Source: Clostridiales bacterium UBA4653 (GTDB lineage: Bacteria; Bacillota; Clostridia; Oscillospirales; CAG-272). Taken from it: a DNA stretch of 6,334 nt. The notes under the pieces are model-generated. The model saw only the letters and a list, made by a program, of their open reading frames with translations, did not search any database and was not told the origin of the DNA. Below are positions 1 to 4,767 of the stretch, one piece after another. The stretch lies in NCBI GenBank assembly GCA_002405565.1, contig DHMB01000006.1, positions 1,132-7,465 of the forward strand. The letters are read 5' to 3'. How positions within the stretch are numbered: position 1 is the stretch's first letter; every line of letters begins with the position of its first letter. The translations under genes and the position numbers were made by a program.

Positions 1-1516
1 TGAAGATTATGCGCTTGTGCTCCTTTACGGTGTTTTTGATTGTTTCGTGGAGCGCGCTTTCAAAATCGTCGGCGATTTCAAGTATATCGGCGTACTGACA
101 GAGCGATTCGGCGACGGCGGCATTGAGCATTACGTTTGCGTCCGCAATGCTGTTTGACGAGCCGAGCATGCGAAACTCAAATTTGTTCCCAGTAAACGCA
201 AAGGGTGATGTGCGGTTACGGTCGGTCGTGTCGCGGGTGAATTTCGGCAGGACGTGAACTCCGAGCCGCATGACTGTTTTTTCCGCCGCGTTGTATGGTT
301 TTTCTGTTTCTATTGCGTCAAGAACGGCGGTCAGCTCATCGCCGAGAAACATTGAAACGACTGCGGGGGGCGCCTCGTTTGCGCCGAGACGGTGATCGTT
401 TCCCGCCGTTGCGACGGAGAAACGGAGCAGATCCTGATATTCGTCGACGGCTTTTATAACGGCGCAGAGGAAAAGCAGAAACTGAGCGTTTTCATATGGC
501 GTCTCGCCCGGGGTGAGAAGGTTTACGCCGGCGTCCGTCGTCATTGACCAGTTATTGTGCTTGCCGGAGCCGTTCACTCCCGCAAAGGGCTTTTCGTGAA
601 GCAGACAGACAAGTCCGTGACGCGAGGCGACCTTCTGCATTATCTCCATTGTGAGCTGGTTGTGATCGGTTGCGATGTTCGTCGTTGTGTATATCGGGGC
701 AAGCTCATGCTGCGCGGGCGCGACTTCGTTGTGCTCCGTTTTTGCGAGGATTCCCAGCTTCCAGAGCTCGTCGTTGAGGTCTGCCATATATGCGGCGACG
801 CGCGGCTTTATGACGCCGAAATAGTGGTCGTCAAGCTCCTGCCCCTTCGGGGGCTTTGCGCCGAAAAGCGTTCTCCCGCAGAAAACAAGGTCGCGACGTT
901 TTTCATACATTTCCTTGTCGACGAGGAAATATTCCTGCTCGGGCCCGACGGAGGTTTTGACGCACTTGACGTCCGTATTTCCGAATAGGCGGAGGATTCG
1001 CATTGCCTGCTTGTTCAGCGCCTGCATGGAACGGAGGAGCGGGGTCTTTTTGTCGAGCGCCTCGCCGCCGTAAGAACAGAACGCCGTCGGTATGCAGAGG
1101 GTTTTGTCCTTTATGAAAGCGTATGATGTCGGATCCCATGCGGTGTATCCGCGGGCTTCAAACGTCGCGCGCAGTCCGCCGGATGGAAACGACGACGCGT
1201 CGGGCTCGCCTTTAATAAGTTCTTTGCCCGAAAACTCCATTATGACGCCGCCGTCCGGGGAGGGTGTTATGAAGCTGTCGTGCTTTTCCGCCGTTATACC
1301 TGTCAGAGGCTGGAACCAATGCGTAAAGTGCGTTGCGCCGTGTTCGACAGCCCAATCCTTCATTGCGTCGGCAACGGCGCTTGCAACGTCGCTGTCGAGT
1401 CTTTGCCCTTCGTCGATCGTCTTTTTCAGCGAGCGGTATACGGGGAGCGGCAGTCTCGCTTTCATGACTCTGTCATCAAAAACAAGACTTCCGAAATACT
1501 CAGGTACGGTTTTCAT
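1..1516 (-). CDS. glnN: Type III glutamine synthetase (GlnN), N-terminal 505 residues; 3' end beyond left edge
   Basis: This gene encodes the ATP-dependent ligase that joins ammonium to glutamate to make glutamine, in the large GS-III class (usually about 700 residues, cytoplasmic oligomer). I translated 505 codons from the start; the reading frame stays open to the window edge, so roughly 200 C-terminal residues are outside. The start MKTVPEYFGSLVFDDRVMK is typical of GS-III. Other signatures in order are GPEQEYF (191-197, metal-binding Glu), KTEHNEVAPAQHE (259-271), FAGVNGSGKHNNWS (311-324, intact glutamate-site Asn and Gly), RLGANEAPP (376-384) and PFAFTGNKFEFR (438-449). No frameshift was seen. 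The ATG at 1516-1514 follows GGAGG (1527-1523) with a 6-nt spacer. The gene is divergent from the GS-I-like/ANTAR operon and has a long leader with two attenuators, so expression is probably set by antitermination. Confidence 0.97.
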   Translation of the reverse strand, partial: MKTVPEYFGSLVFDDRVMKARLPLPVYRSLKKTIDEGQRLDSDVASAVADAMKDWAVEHGATHFTHWFQPLTGITAEKHDSFITPSPDGGVIMEFSGKELIKGEPDASSFPSGGLRATFEARGYTAWDPTSYAFIKDKTLCIPTAFCSYGGEALDKKTPLLRSMQALNKQAMRILRLFGNTDVKCVKTSVGPEQEYFLVDKEMYEKRRDLVFCGRTLFGAKPPKGQELDDHYFGVIKPRVAAYMADLNDELWKLGILAKTEHNEVAPAQHELAPIYTTTNIATDHNQLTMEIMQKVASRHGLVCLLHEKPFAGVNGSGKHNNWSMTTDAGVNLLTPGETPYENAQFLLFLCAVIKAVDEYQDLLRFSVATAGNDHRLGANEAPPAVVSMFLGDELTAVLDAIETEKPYNAAEKTVMRLGVHVLPKFTRDTTDRNRTSPFAFTGNKFEFRMLGSSNSIADANVMLNAAVAESLCQYADILEIADDFESALHETIKNTVKEHKRIIF

Positions 1517-1528
1517 AATAATCCTCCG

Positions 1529-1595
1529 AAAAATAAAAAAACAGCGGGGAAGGGCGTTTTCGCTTTCCGCGAAACGGGACGCCATTGCCTCGCTG
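1529..1595 (-). terminator. Second leader terminator (T2)
   Basis: Minus-strand RNA: CAGCGAGG (1595-1588) pairs with CCCCGCUG (1549-1542) with one A-C mismatch, followed at once by seven U (1541-1535), A and five U. Nested inside is a strong hairpin: GGCGU (1583-1579) with ACGCC (1557-1553) and UUUCGC (1574-1569) with GCGAAA (1563-1558) around GGAAA, with a 4-nt bulge. The glnN ribosome binding site begins two bases after the U tract, so read-through is required for expression. Confidence 0.65.
1574..1593 (-). promoter_or_regulatory. Second ANTAR-type hexaloop hairpin (H2)
   Basis: Minus-strand RNA: GCGAGGC (1593-1587) pairs with GUCCCGU (1580-1574), with one A-C mismatch and two G-U pairs, around the loop AAUGGC (1586-1581). 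The loop is identical to that of the first hairpin and again has A1 and G4. Both arms are also used by the second terminator structure, so forming this hairpin would block termination. Confidence 0.7.
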
Positions 1596-1610
1596 CCTGA
1601 TTTTGCAAAT

Positions 1611-1646
1611 AAAAAATGCGTCAAGGAGAGCATATCTCCGAGACGC
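1611..1646 (-). terminator. First leader terminator (T1)
   Basis: Minus-strand RNA: GCGUC (1646-1642) pairs with GACGC (1622-1618). After a 2x2 internal loop (UC/UU), GGAGA (1639-1635) pairs with UCUCC (1629-1625) around a 5-nt loop. One A and then six U (1616-1611), A and UUU follow, which is an intrinsic terminator layout inside the leader and upstream of the gene. Confidence 0.65.
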
Positions 1647-1654
1647 CATTGCCT
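1641..1654 (-). promoter_or_regulatory. First ANTAR-type hexaloop hairpin (H1)
   Basis: Minus-strand RNA: AGGC (1654-1651) pairs with GUCU (1644-1641), including one G-U pair, around the loop AAUGGC (1650-1645). Loop positions 1 = A and 4 = G match the ANTAR recognition rule. The 4-bp stem is weak alone and would need protein binding. Its loop end and 3' arm (1646-1641) are also the 5' arm of the first terminator, so the two structures exclude each other. Confidence 0.65.
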
Positions 1655-1665
1655 TCATGGGCGGT

Positions 1666-1694
1666 ATTATATACGAAAAAGAAACGTTTGTCAA
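1666..1694 (-). promoter_or_regulatory. Consensus sigma-A promoter for glnN
   Basis: Read on the minus strand, a perfect -35 TTGACA (1694-1689) and a perfect -10 TATAAT (1671-1666) are separated by exactly 17 bp. Transcription should start near 1658, giving a leader of about 140 nt before the glnN start. A promoter this close to consensus suggests that initiation is strong and that control lies in the leader. Confidence 0.9.
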
Positions 1695-1735
1695 GCCCCT
1701 TTTCAAATTTTTTTGTTTTCGGGCGGAAAAACAGA

Positions 1736-1765
1736 TTGACAAGGGGCGCTTTTGCGTGCTATCAT
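1736..1765 (+). promoter_or_regulatory. Sigma-A promoter for the GS-I-like/ANTAR operon
   Basis: A perfect -35 TTGACA (1736-1741) is followed after 18 bp by -10 TATCAT (1760-1765, five of six consensus bases). The start would be near 1772, giving a short leader of about 35 nt with no hexaloop hairpin or terminator. The -35 elements of this promoter and of the glnN promoter face away from each other, 41 bp apart. Confidence 0.8.
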
Positions 1766-1783
1766 ATATCATCAAAAAACGCA

Positions 1784-1794
1784 GAGAAAGGCGG
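1784..1794 (+). promoter_or_regulatory. Weak or distant ribosome binding site of the GS-I-like gene
   Basis: The only purine-rich stretch before the ATG at 1807 is GAGAAAGGCGG, ending 12 nt upstream. This is a poorer and more distant site than the AGGAGGG of the next gene (6-nt spacer), so the ANTAR protein may be translated better than the protein encoded before it. The start is still fixed at 1807 by homology of MKYSKEEVAQF to GS-I N-termini. Confidence 0.5.
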
Positions 1795-1806
1795 TTTGAA
1801 CTTTTT

Positions 1807-3012
1807 ATGAAATACTCAAAGGAAGAGGTTGCCCAGTTTATAGCCGAGGAGGATGTGAAATTCATCCGTCTCGCCTTTTGTGATGTTTACGGAAGGCAGA
1901 AGAACATTTCAATAATGCCGGGCGAGCTTGACCGCGCCTTTGAATACGGTATAGCGATCGACGCTTCCGCCATTGCGGGCTTCGGAGGTGAGGTTCATTC
2001 GGATCTGTTCCTTCATCCCGATTCTTCAACGCTCTGCGTGCTTCCGTGGAGACCGGAGCACGGAAAGGTTGTCCGGATGTTCTGCTCGGTGACCTATCCG
2101 GACGGCGCGCCGTTTGAGGCGGACACAAGAAGTCTGCTCCGAAGAGCTGTCTGTGACGCGGAGGCGGAGGGAATAACCTTTGCGTTCGGCTCGGAAATGG
2201 AATTTTATCTTTTCAAATGCGATGAAAACGGAAATTCCACGGGCGAAACATATGATAACGCCGGATATATGGACGTCGCCCCGGATGACAAGGGAGAAAA
2301 CATCCGTCGCGAGATATGCCTCATGCTTGAAAGAATGGGCATTACGCCCGAAAGCTCGCACCATGAGGAGGGCCCCGGGCAGAACGAGATAGACTTTTGT
2401 TATTCCGGCGCAATGACAGCCGCAGATGACGCGCTCACCTTCCGCACTGTTGTCAATACCGTTGCCGCAAGGAACGGTCTCCGCGCCGATTTTTCGCCGA
2501 AGCCCATAGACGGCAGGGCGGGCAACGGCATGCATATAAACTTCTCCGCAAAGAGCGGAAGCGGGGATGACGTCATGCCGCTTGTGATAGCCGGAATATT
2601 GGCTCATATCAAGGAAATTACGGCTTTTCTCAATACTGTCGACGCTTCATACAGACGCTTCGGGCAGAGCAAGGCTCCGGGGTATATCTCATGGTCGGGA
2701 GAGAACCGCTCGCAGCTGATAAGAATACCTGCCGCGGAGGGCGAATACCGCCGCGCGGAGCTTCGTTCACCCGACCCGCTTTGCAATCCTTACATTGCAT
2801 TTGCACTGCTGATATATGCGGGGCTTGACGGCATAAAGAAGAAAATGACGCTTCCCGCGCCAGCTGACATAAACCTTTATACGGCGGCAAAGACCGTCAC
2901 GGATAAATACGAAAAACTGCCGGAAAACCTTGCTCAGGCGAAGGCGGCGGCAAGAGAAAGCGACTTTGTGAAGGCTGTTCTGCCGGAACGTATCGTCGCG
3001 GCATATATATAA
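1807..3012 (+). CDS. glnA: Short type I glutamine synthetase-like protein, 401 residues, with altered active-site flap
   Basis: The protein is clearly of the GS-I fold. The beta-grasp domain is at about 1-100 (VKFIRLAFCDVYG 17-29, DASAIAGF 52-59) and the catalytic domain follows. Metal and ATP-site motifs are GSEMEF (128-133), SSHHEEGPGQNEIDF (183-197), GNGMH (239-243), NRSQLIRIP (300-308) and AELRSPDP (317-324). Compared from memory with Bacillus subtilis GlnA (444 residues), three active-site differences stand out. The flap Glu of YEAP is Lys289 (SKAP), the glutamate-contacting Asn of NGSGMH is Ala238, and the feedback Arg near position 62 is Gly. The C-terminal tail of about 25-40 residues is absent. 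The frame extends upstream of 1807, but homology starts there. It may be an active variant, a gamma-glutamyl ligase or a sensor; the fold is sure, the activity is not. It is co-transcribed with the ANTAR gene 36 nt downstream. Confidence 0.9.
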   Translation: MKYSKEEVAQFIAEEDVKFIRLAFCDVYGRQKNISIMPGELDRAFEYGIAIDASAIAGFGGEVHSDLFLHPDSSTLCVLPWRPEHGKVVRMFCSVTYPDGAPFEADTRSLLRRAVCDAEAEGITFAFGSEMEFYLFKCDENGNSTGETYDNAGYMDVAPDDKGENIRREICLMLERMGITPESSHHEEGPGQNEIDFCYSGAMTAADDALTFRTVVNTVAARNGLRADFSPKPIDGRAGNGMHINFSAKSGSGDDVMPLVIAGILAHIKEITAFLNTVDASYRRFGQSKAPGYISWSGENRSQLIRIPAAEGEYRRAELRSPDPLCNPYIAFALLIYAGLDGIKKKMTLPAPADINLYTAAKTVTDKYEKLPENLAQAKAAARESDFVKAVLPERIVAAYI

Positions 3013-3048
3013 AAGGAAAAAACGATACCGGAGAAAGGAGGGACTTAT

Positions 3049-3633
3049 ATGGAACTTACAGAGCATATTTACAGCGTGCTCGTTGTTTCTTCGTCCGCAA
3101 AATTCAATACGTCCCTCTTTGCGCTTCTCTCCGAGGACAGATACAGCCCGATAACCGTCACGCCGGACGTCACCGGGGCAAGGCAATGCCTTTCCGAGCG
3201 TGCTTTTGACATTGTGATAATCAATTCGCCTCTGCCGGATGAGTTCGGAACGGAGCTCGCCCTTGACATTTGCGAGAGGAGCGGAACGGGGGTAATGCTT
3301 GTTGTGAAAGCCGAGCATTATGCGGATATACAGTCCAAGGTTGCCGATTACGGGGTGCTGACCGTTTCAAAGCCGACGAATTCTCAGATAATCGCCCAGT
3401 CGTTGACGCTTCTCTGCGGGACGAGGGAAAGACTCCGCCGCATGGAGCAGAGGGCGGCGTCGATAGAAGAGAAAATGGAGGAGATACGCATAGTCAACCG
3501 GGCAAAATGCCTTCTCATCGAGCAGCTGAAAATGACGGAAAAGGAAGCTCACCGGTATATCGAAAAGCAGGCGATGGACAGATGCGTCACAAAGCGGGCA
3601 ATTGCGGAGAGCATAATTTCGACATACAAATAA
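3049..3633 (+). CDS. ANTAR-domain transcription antiterminator with degenerate receiver domain
   Basis: This 194-residue protein has a receiver-like N-terminal domain (about 8-122), a helical coiled-coil linker (about 124-147) and a C-terminal ANTAR RNA-binding domain (about 148-190: NRAKCLLIEQL, MTEKEAHRYIEKQAMD, KRAIAESII). ANTAR proteins bind paired hexaloop hairpins in leader RNAs and prevent transcription termination. The receiver keeps the Lys-Pro of the beta-5 end (SKP 107-109), but Asn59 (IINSPLPDEFG) is where the phosphorylated Asp should be, and Ser14-Ser15 replace the acidic pair. Phosphorylation is therefore unlikely, and a ligand or partner protein probably controls it. A strong AAAGGAGGG site lies 6 nt before the ATG. 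The gene follows the GS-I-like gene by 36 nt and is followed by a terminator. A related glnA-linked antiterminator has, as I recall, been described in solvent-producing clostridia. The likely target is the glnN leader. Confidence 0.93.
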   Translation: MELTEHIYSVLVVSSSAKFNTSLFALLSEDRYSPITVTPDVTGARQCLSERAFDIVIINSPLPDEFGTELALDICERSGTGVMLVVKAEHYADIQSKVADYGVLTVSKPTNSQIIAQSLTLLCGTRERLRRMEQRAASIEEKMEEIRIVNRAKCLLIEQLKMTEKEAHRYIEKQAMDRCVTKRAIAESIISTYK

Positions 3634-3656
3634 CACATTTATGAATAATATTGGGA

Positions 3657-3683
3657 GCGGAAGAATTTTCTTCCGCCTTTTTC
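3657..3683 (+). terminator. Intrinsic terminator of the GS-I-like/ANTAR operon
   Basis: GCGGAAGA (3657-3664) and TCTTCCGC (3669-3676) form a perfect 8-bp stem with a 4-nt loop, followed by CTTTTTC. It begins 24 nt after the ANTAR stop codon. Confidence 0.9.
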
Positions 3684-3696
3684 GTGCAAAAAGTAT

Positions 3697-3724
3697 CCAA
3701 ATGCGCGACTTTTTCACCATTTGG
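3697..3724. repeat. Inverted repeat CCAAATG/CATTTGG upstream of the first regulator gene
   Basis: CCAAATG (3697-3703) and its exact complement CATTTGG (3718-3724) are separated by 14 bp. The right arm ends 5 bp before the -35 box of the first XRE-type gene. The place suits an operator, possibly for autoregulation, but no binding is shown by the sequence. Confidence 0.4.
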
Positions 3725-3729
3725 TATAG

Positions 3730-3758
3730 TTGACACTACCGCAAGTGAGTGTTATCAT
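3730..3758 (+). promoter_or_regulatory. Promoter of the first XRE-type regulator gene
   Basis: -35 TTGACA (3730-3735), 17-bp spacer and -10 TATCAT (3753-3758). The spacer is bounded by ACACT (3733-3737) and AGTGT (3748-3752), an inverted repeat that could be read by a repressor. The bases after the -10 (TATAAAAAA) recur after the -10 of the paralogous gene. Confidence 0.8.
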
Positions 3759-3791
3759 TATAAAAAAGAAGGTACTTGGAGGCTAGAGTTT

Positions 3792-4595
3792 ATGACGGAT
3801 ATCGCAAAGAGCATAACCGAATTCAGAAAAAGGTGCGGTTACACACAGAAAGAACTTGCCGAAAGACTCGGCGTTTCAATACAGACTGTTTCAAAATGGG
3901 AAAAGGGCATCAGCTCTCCGGATATAAATCTTCTGCCGACGCTGGCGGACACTTTCGGAGTGTCGATTGACAGGCTCTTCGGGCGTGACTATGAGACGCT
4001 TTGCCAGACGATCGACGAATCATATGACGAAATCTCCGATCTTATGCTTAGAAGAGTGCGGTTTGTTCAGTCGCGCTGCTGGTATTCCGAATCCGAAGAT
4101 GAAAGAATGGCTTTGGTGGAGAGTTGCAGACAGATACTCTATGATAACCCGCATGCCGAGGTCGGTTACGGCCTTCCTTATACAAAAATGTTTTATTATT
4201 CGCCGGACACCGGCTTTGCCGGAGTTGACGATGTCGGCAAGACGATGTTTACGGACGACGTCGACGAGTTTTTTGAGTTTATCGGGAAAAAGGTCAACAG
4301 AAGGATTATCGACCTGCTCCGCGTCAACGGAAGAAGGCGACACATAAGCGTCGAATTCATTGCGGAAAAGCTCGGCGAAAACAAGGATGACGTTCAGGAA
4401 TGTATGAACTCCCTGATGAAATACGGTATTATGGCGGAATTCGATGTTCCGCTTGACGGGGAAAGAACGGTCAAGATATATAAATGGATTGAGCCGGGAA
4501 TGGGAACGCGGCAGTTTGCATTGCTCCGCATTGTTGCGGCTTTTTCAAAAAAATTCATGACCAAACCGACAAAGTTTGTATGTTGGGTAGGCTGA
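3792..4595 (+). CDS. XRE-family transcriptional regulator, first of a paralogous pair
   Basis: This is a 267-residue DNA-binding protein. Residues 5-62 are a Cro/C1-type helix-turn-helix (ITEFRKRCGYTQKELAERLGVSIQTVSKWEKG, then PDINLLPTLADTFGVSIDRLFG). The rest is a larger domain with a conserved YYSPDTGFAG (135-144). About 165-232 resembles a winged helix (ISVEFIAEKLG, VQECMNSLMKYGIM); I infer this from the residue pattern only. No membrane segment is present. The frame is open further upstream, but ATG 3792 has GGAGG 9 nt before it and aligns with the paralogue's start. My hand alignment with the paralogue gives roughly 40-45% identity overall and about two-thirds over the first 60 residues. 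It has its own promoter and a downstream terminator. Ligand and targets are unknown. Confidence 0.92.
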   Translation: MTDIAKSITEFRKRCGYTQKELAERLGVSIQTVSKWEKGISSPDINLLPTLADTFGVSIDRLFGRDYETLCQTIDESYDEISDLMLRRVRFVQSRCWYSESEDERMALVESCRQILYDNPHAEVGYGLPYTKMFYYSPDTGFAGVDDVGKTMFTDDVDEFFEFIGKKVNRRIIDLLRVNGRRRHISVEFIAEKLGENKDDVQECMNSLMKYGIMAEFDVPLDGERTVKIYKWIEPGMGTRQFALLRIVAAFSKKFMTKPTKFVCWVG

Positions 4596-4627
4596 CGCGC
4601 CTATGAAAATCGTGGGGGTAGGATAAT

Positions 4628-4640
4628 CTGCACAGTGCAG
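4628..4640. repeat. Palindrome CTGCAC-A-GTGCAG between the two regulator genes
   Basis: A perfect 6-bp inverted repeat with a single central base lies 33 nt after the first regulator's stop and just before the terminator. A 1-nt loop makes it unlikely as an RNA hairpin, so if it has a function it is as a DNA site for a dimeric protein. Confidence 0.35.
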
Positions 4641-4645
4641 TGGCG

Positions 4646-4671
4646 AAAAGCGGGCACAACGCCCGCTTTTT
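4646..4671 (+). terminator. Intrinsic terminator after the first XRE-type gene
   Basis: AAAAGCGGGC (4646-4655) pairs with GCCCGCTTTT (4661-4670) around ACAAC, and the T run continues to 4671. The A run on the left side means it could also act on the opposite strand. It separates the transcription units of the two paralogues. Confidence 0.9.
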
Positions 4672-4707
4672 GTTTGCCCATAAATCTTTTTCCTTGCGCT
4701 TCTCGGG

Positions 4708-4736
4708 TTGACAGTTTGCCAAATAAATGTTAAAAT
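4708..4736 (+). promoter_or_regulatory. Promoter of the second XRE-type regulator gene and the lipoprotein gene
   Basis: -35 TTGACA (4708-4713), 17-bp spacer and -10 TAAAAT (4731-4736). The layout, the TGT before the -10 and the TATAAAAAA after it match the promoter of the first paralogue, suggesting that promoter and gene were duplicated together. The spacer holds TTTG-C-CAAA (4715-4723), a small palindrome that could be an operator. Confidence 0.8.
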
Positions 4737-4767
4737 TATAAAAAACAAAGTCATCGGAGGACGAAAA

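Larger units (their letters stand above)
1517..1658 (-). promoter_or_regulatory. glnN leader: tandem ANTAR-type antitermination/attenuation region
   Basis: The untranslated leader between the predicted transcription start and glnN contains, in order of transcription, a hexaloop hairpin (1654-1641), an overlapping terminator (1646-1611), a second hexaloop hairpin (1593-1574) and a second overlapping terminator (1595-1529), then the ribosome binding site. The 13-nt sequence AGGCAAUGGCGUC occurs twice, at 1654-1642 and 1590-1578, 64 nt apart. ANTAR regulators are known to bind paired stem-loops whose six-base loops have A at position 1 and G at position 4, and to prevent terminator formation. 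Both loops here (AAUGGC) fit. Assignment to the neighbouring ANTAR protein is inference from proximity. The folding was done by eye. Confidence 0.75.

Noticed and set aside
557..988. Plus-strand open frame of 143 codons, with others at 1092-1739 and 1280-1600
   Set aside because: These lie antisense to the glnN coding sequence, which has clear GS-III motifs throughout. None has a ribosome binding site or recognisable product.
1517..1660. Glutamine riboswitch (glnA motif) or T-box in the glnN leader
   Set aside because: The conserved sequences of the cyanobacterial glutamine aptamers and of T-boxes are not visible. The repeated hexaloop plus terminator layout is explained better by ANTAR binding.
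1689..1705. GlnR/TnrA-type operator beginning TGTCA
   Set aside because: The left half (TGTNA) is present only because it is the complement of the -35 box. The required TNACA is absent at the right distance.
1585..1806. Upstream extension of the GS-I-like frame to the ATG at 1585
   Set aside because: It would run through the glnN leader and the operon's own promoter. The homology to GS-I begins at 1807.
1500..1865. Minus-strand open frame covering the control region
   Set aside because: It overlaps the leader hairpins and promoters, and its sequence is low-complexity Ser/Lys/Arg-rich with no family resemblance. It is most likely chance.
2026..2607. Long minus-strand open frame of 193 codons inside the GS-I-like gene, and 2767-3318 nearby
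   Set aside because: Antisense shadow of the glutamine synthetase reading frame, with no ribosome binding site and no recognisable motifs.
3651..3791. 47-codon upstream extension of the first XRE-type gene
   Set aside because: It starts inside the preceding terminator and crosses the promoter. ATG 3792 has a good GGAGG and matches the paralogue's start.
4605..4628. Tiny open frame of 7 codons after the first regulator (ATG AAA ATC GTG)
   Set aside because: No ribosome binding site and too short to support. It is followed by a terminator with no regulated gene in frame.
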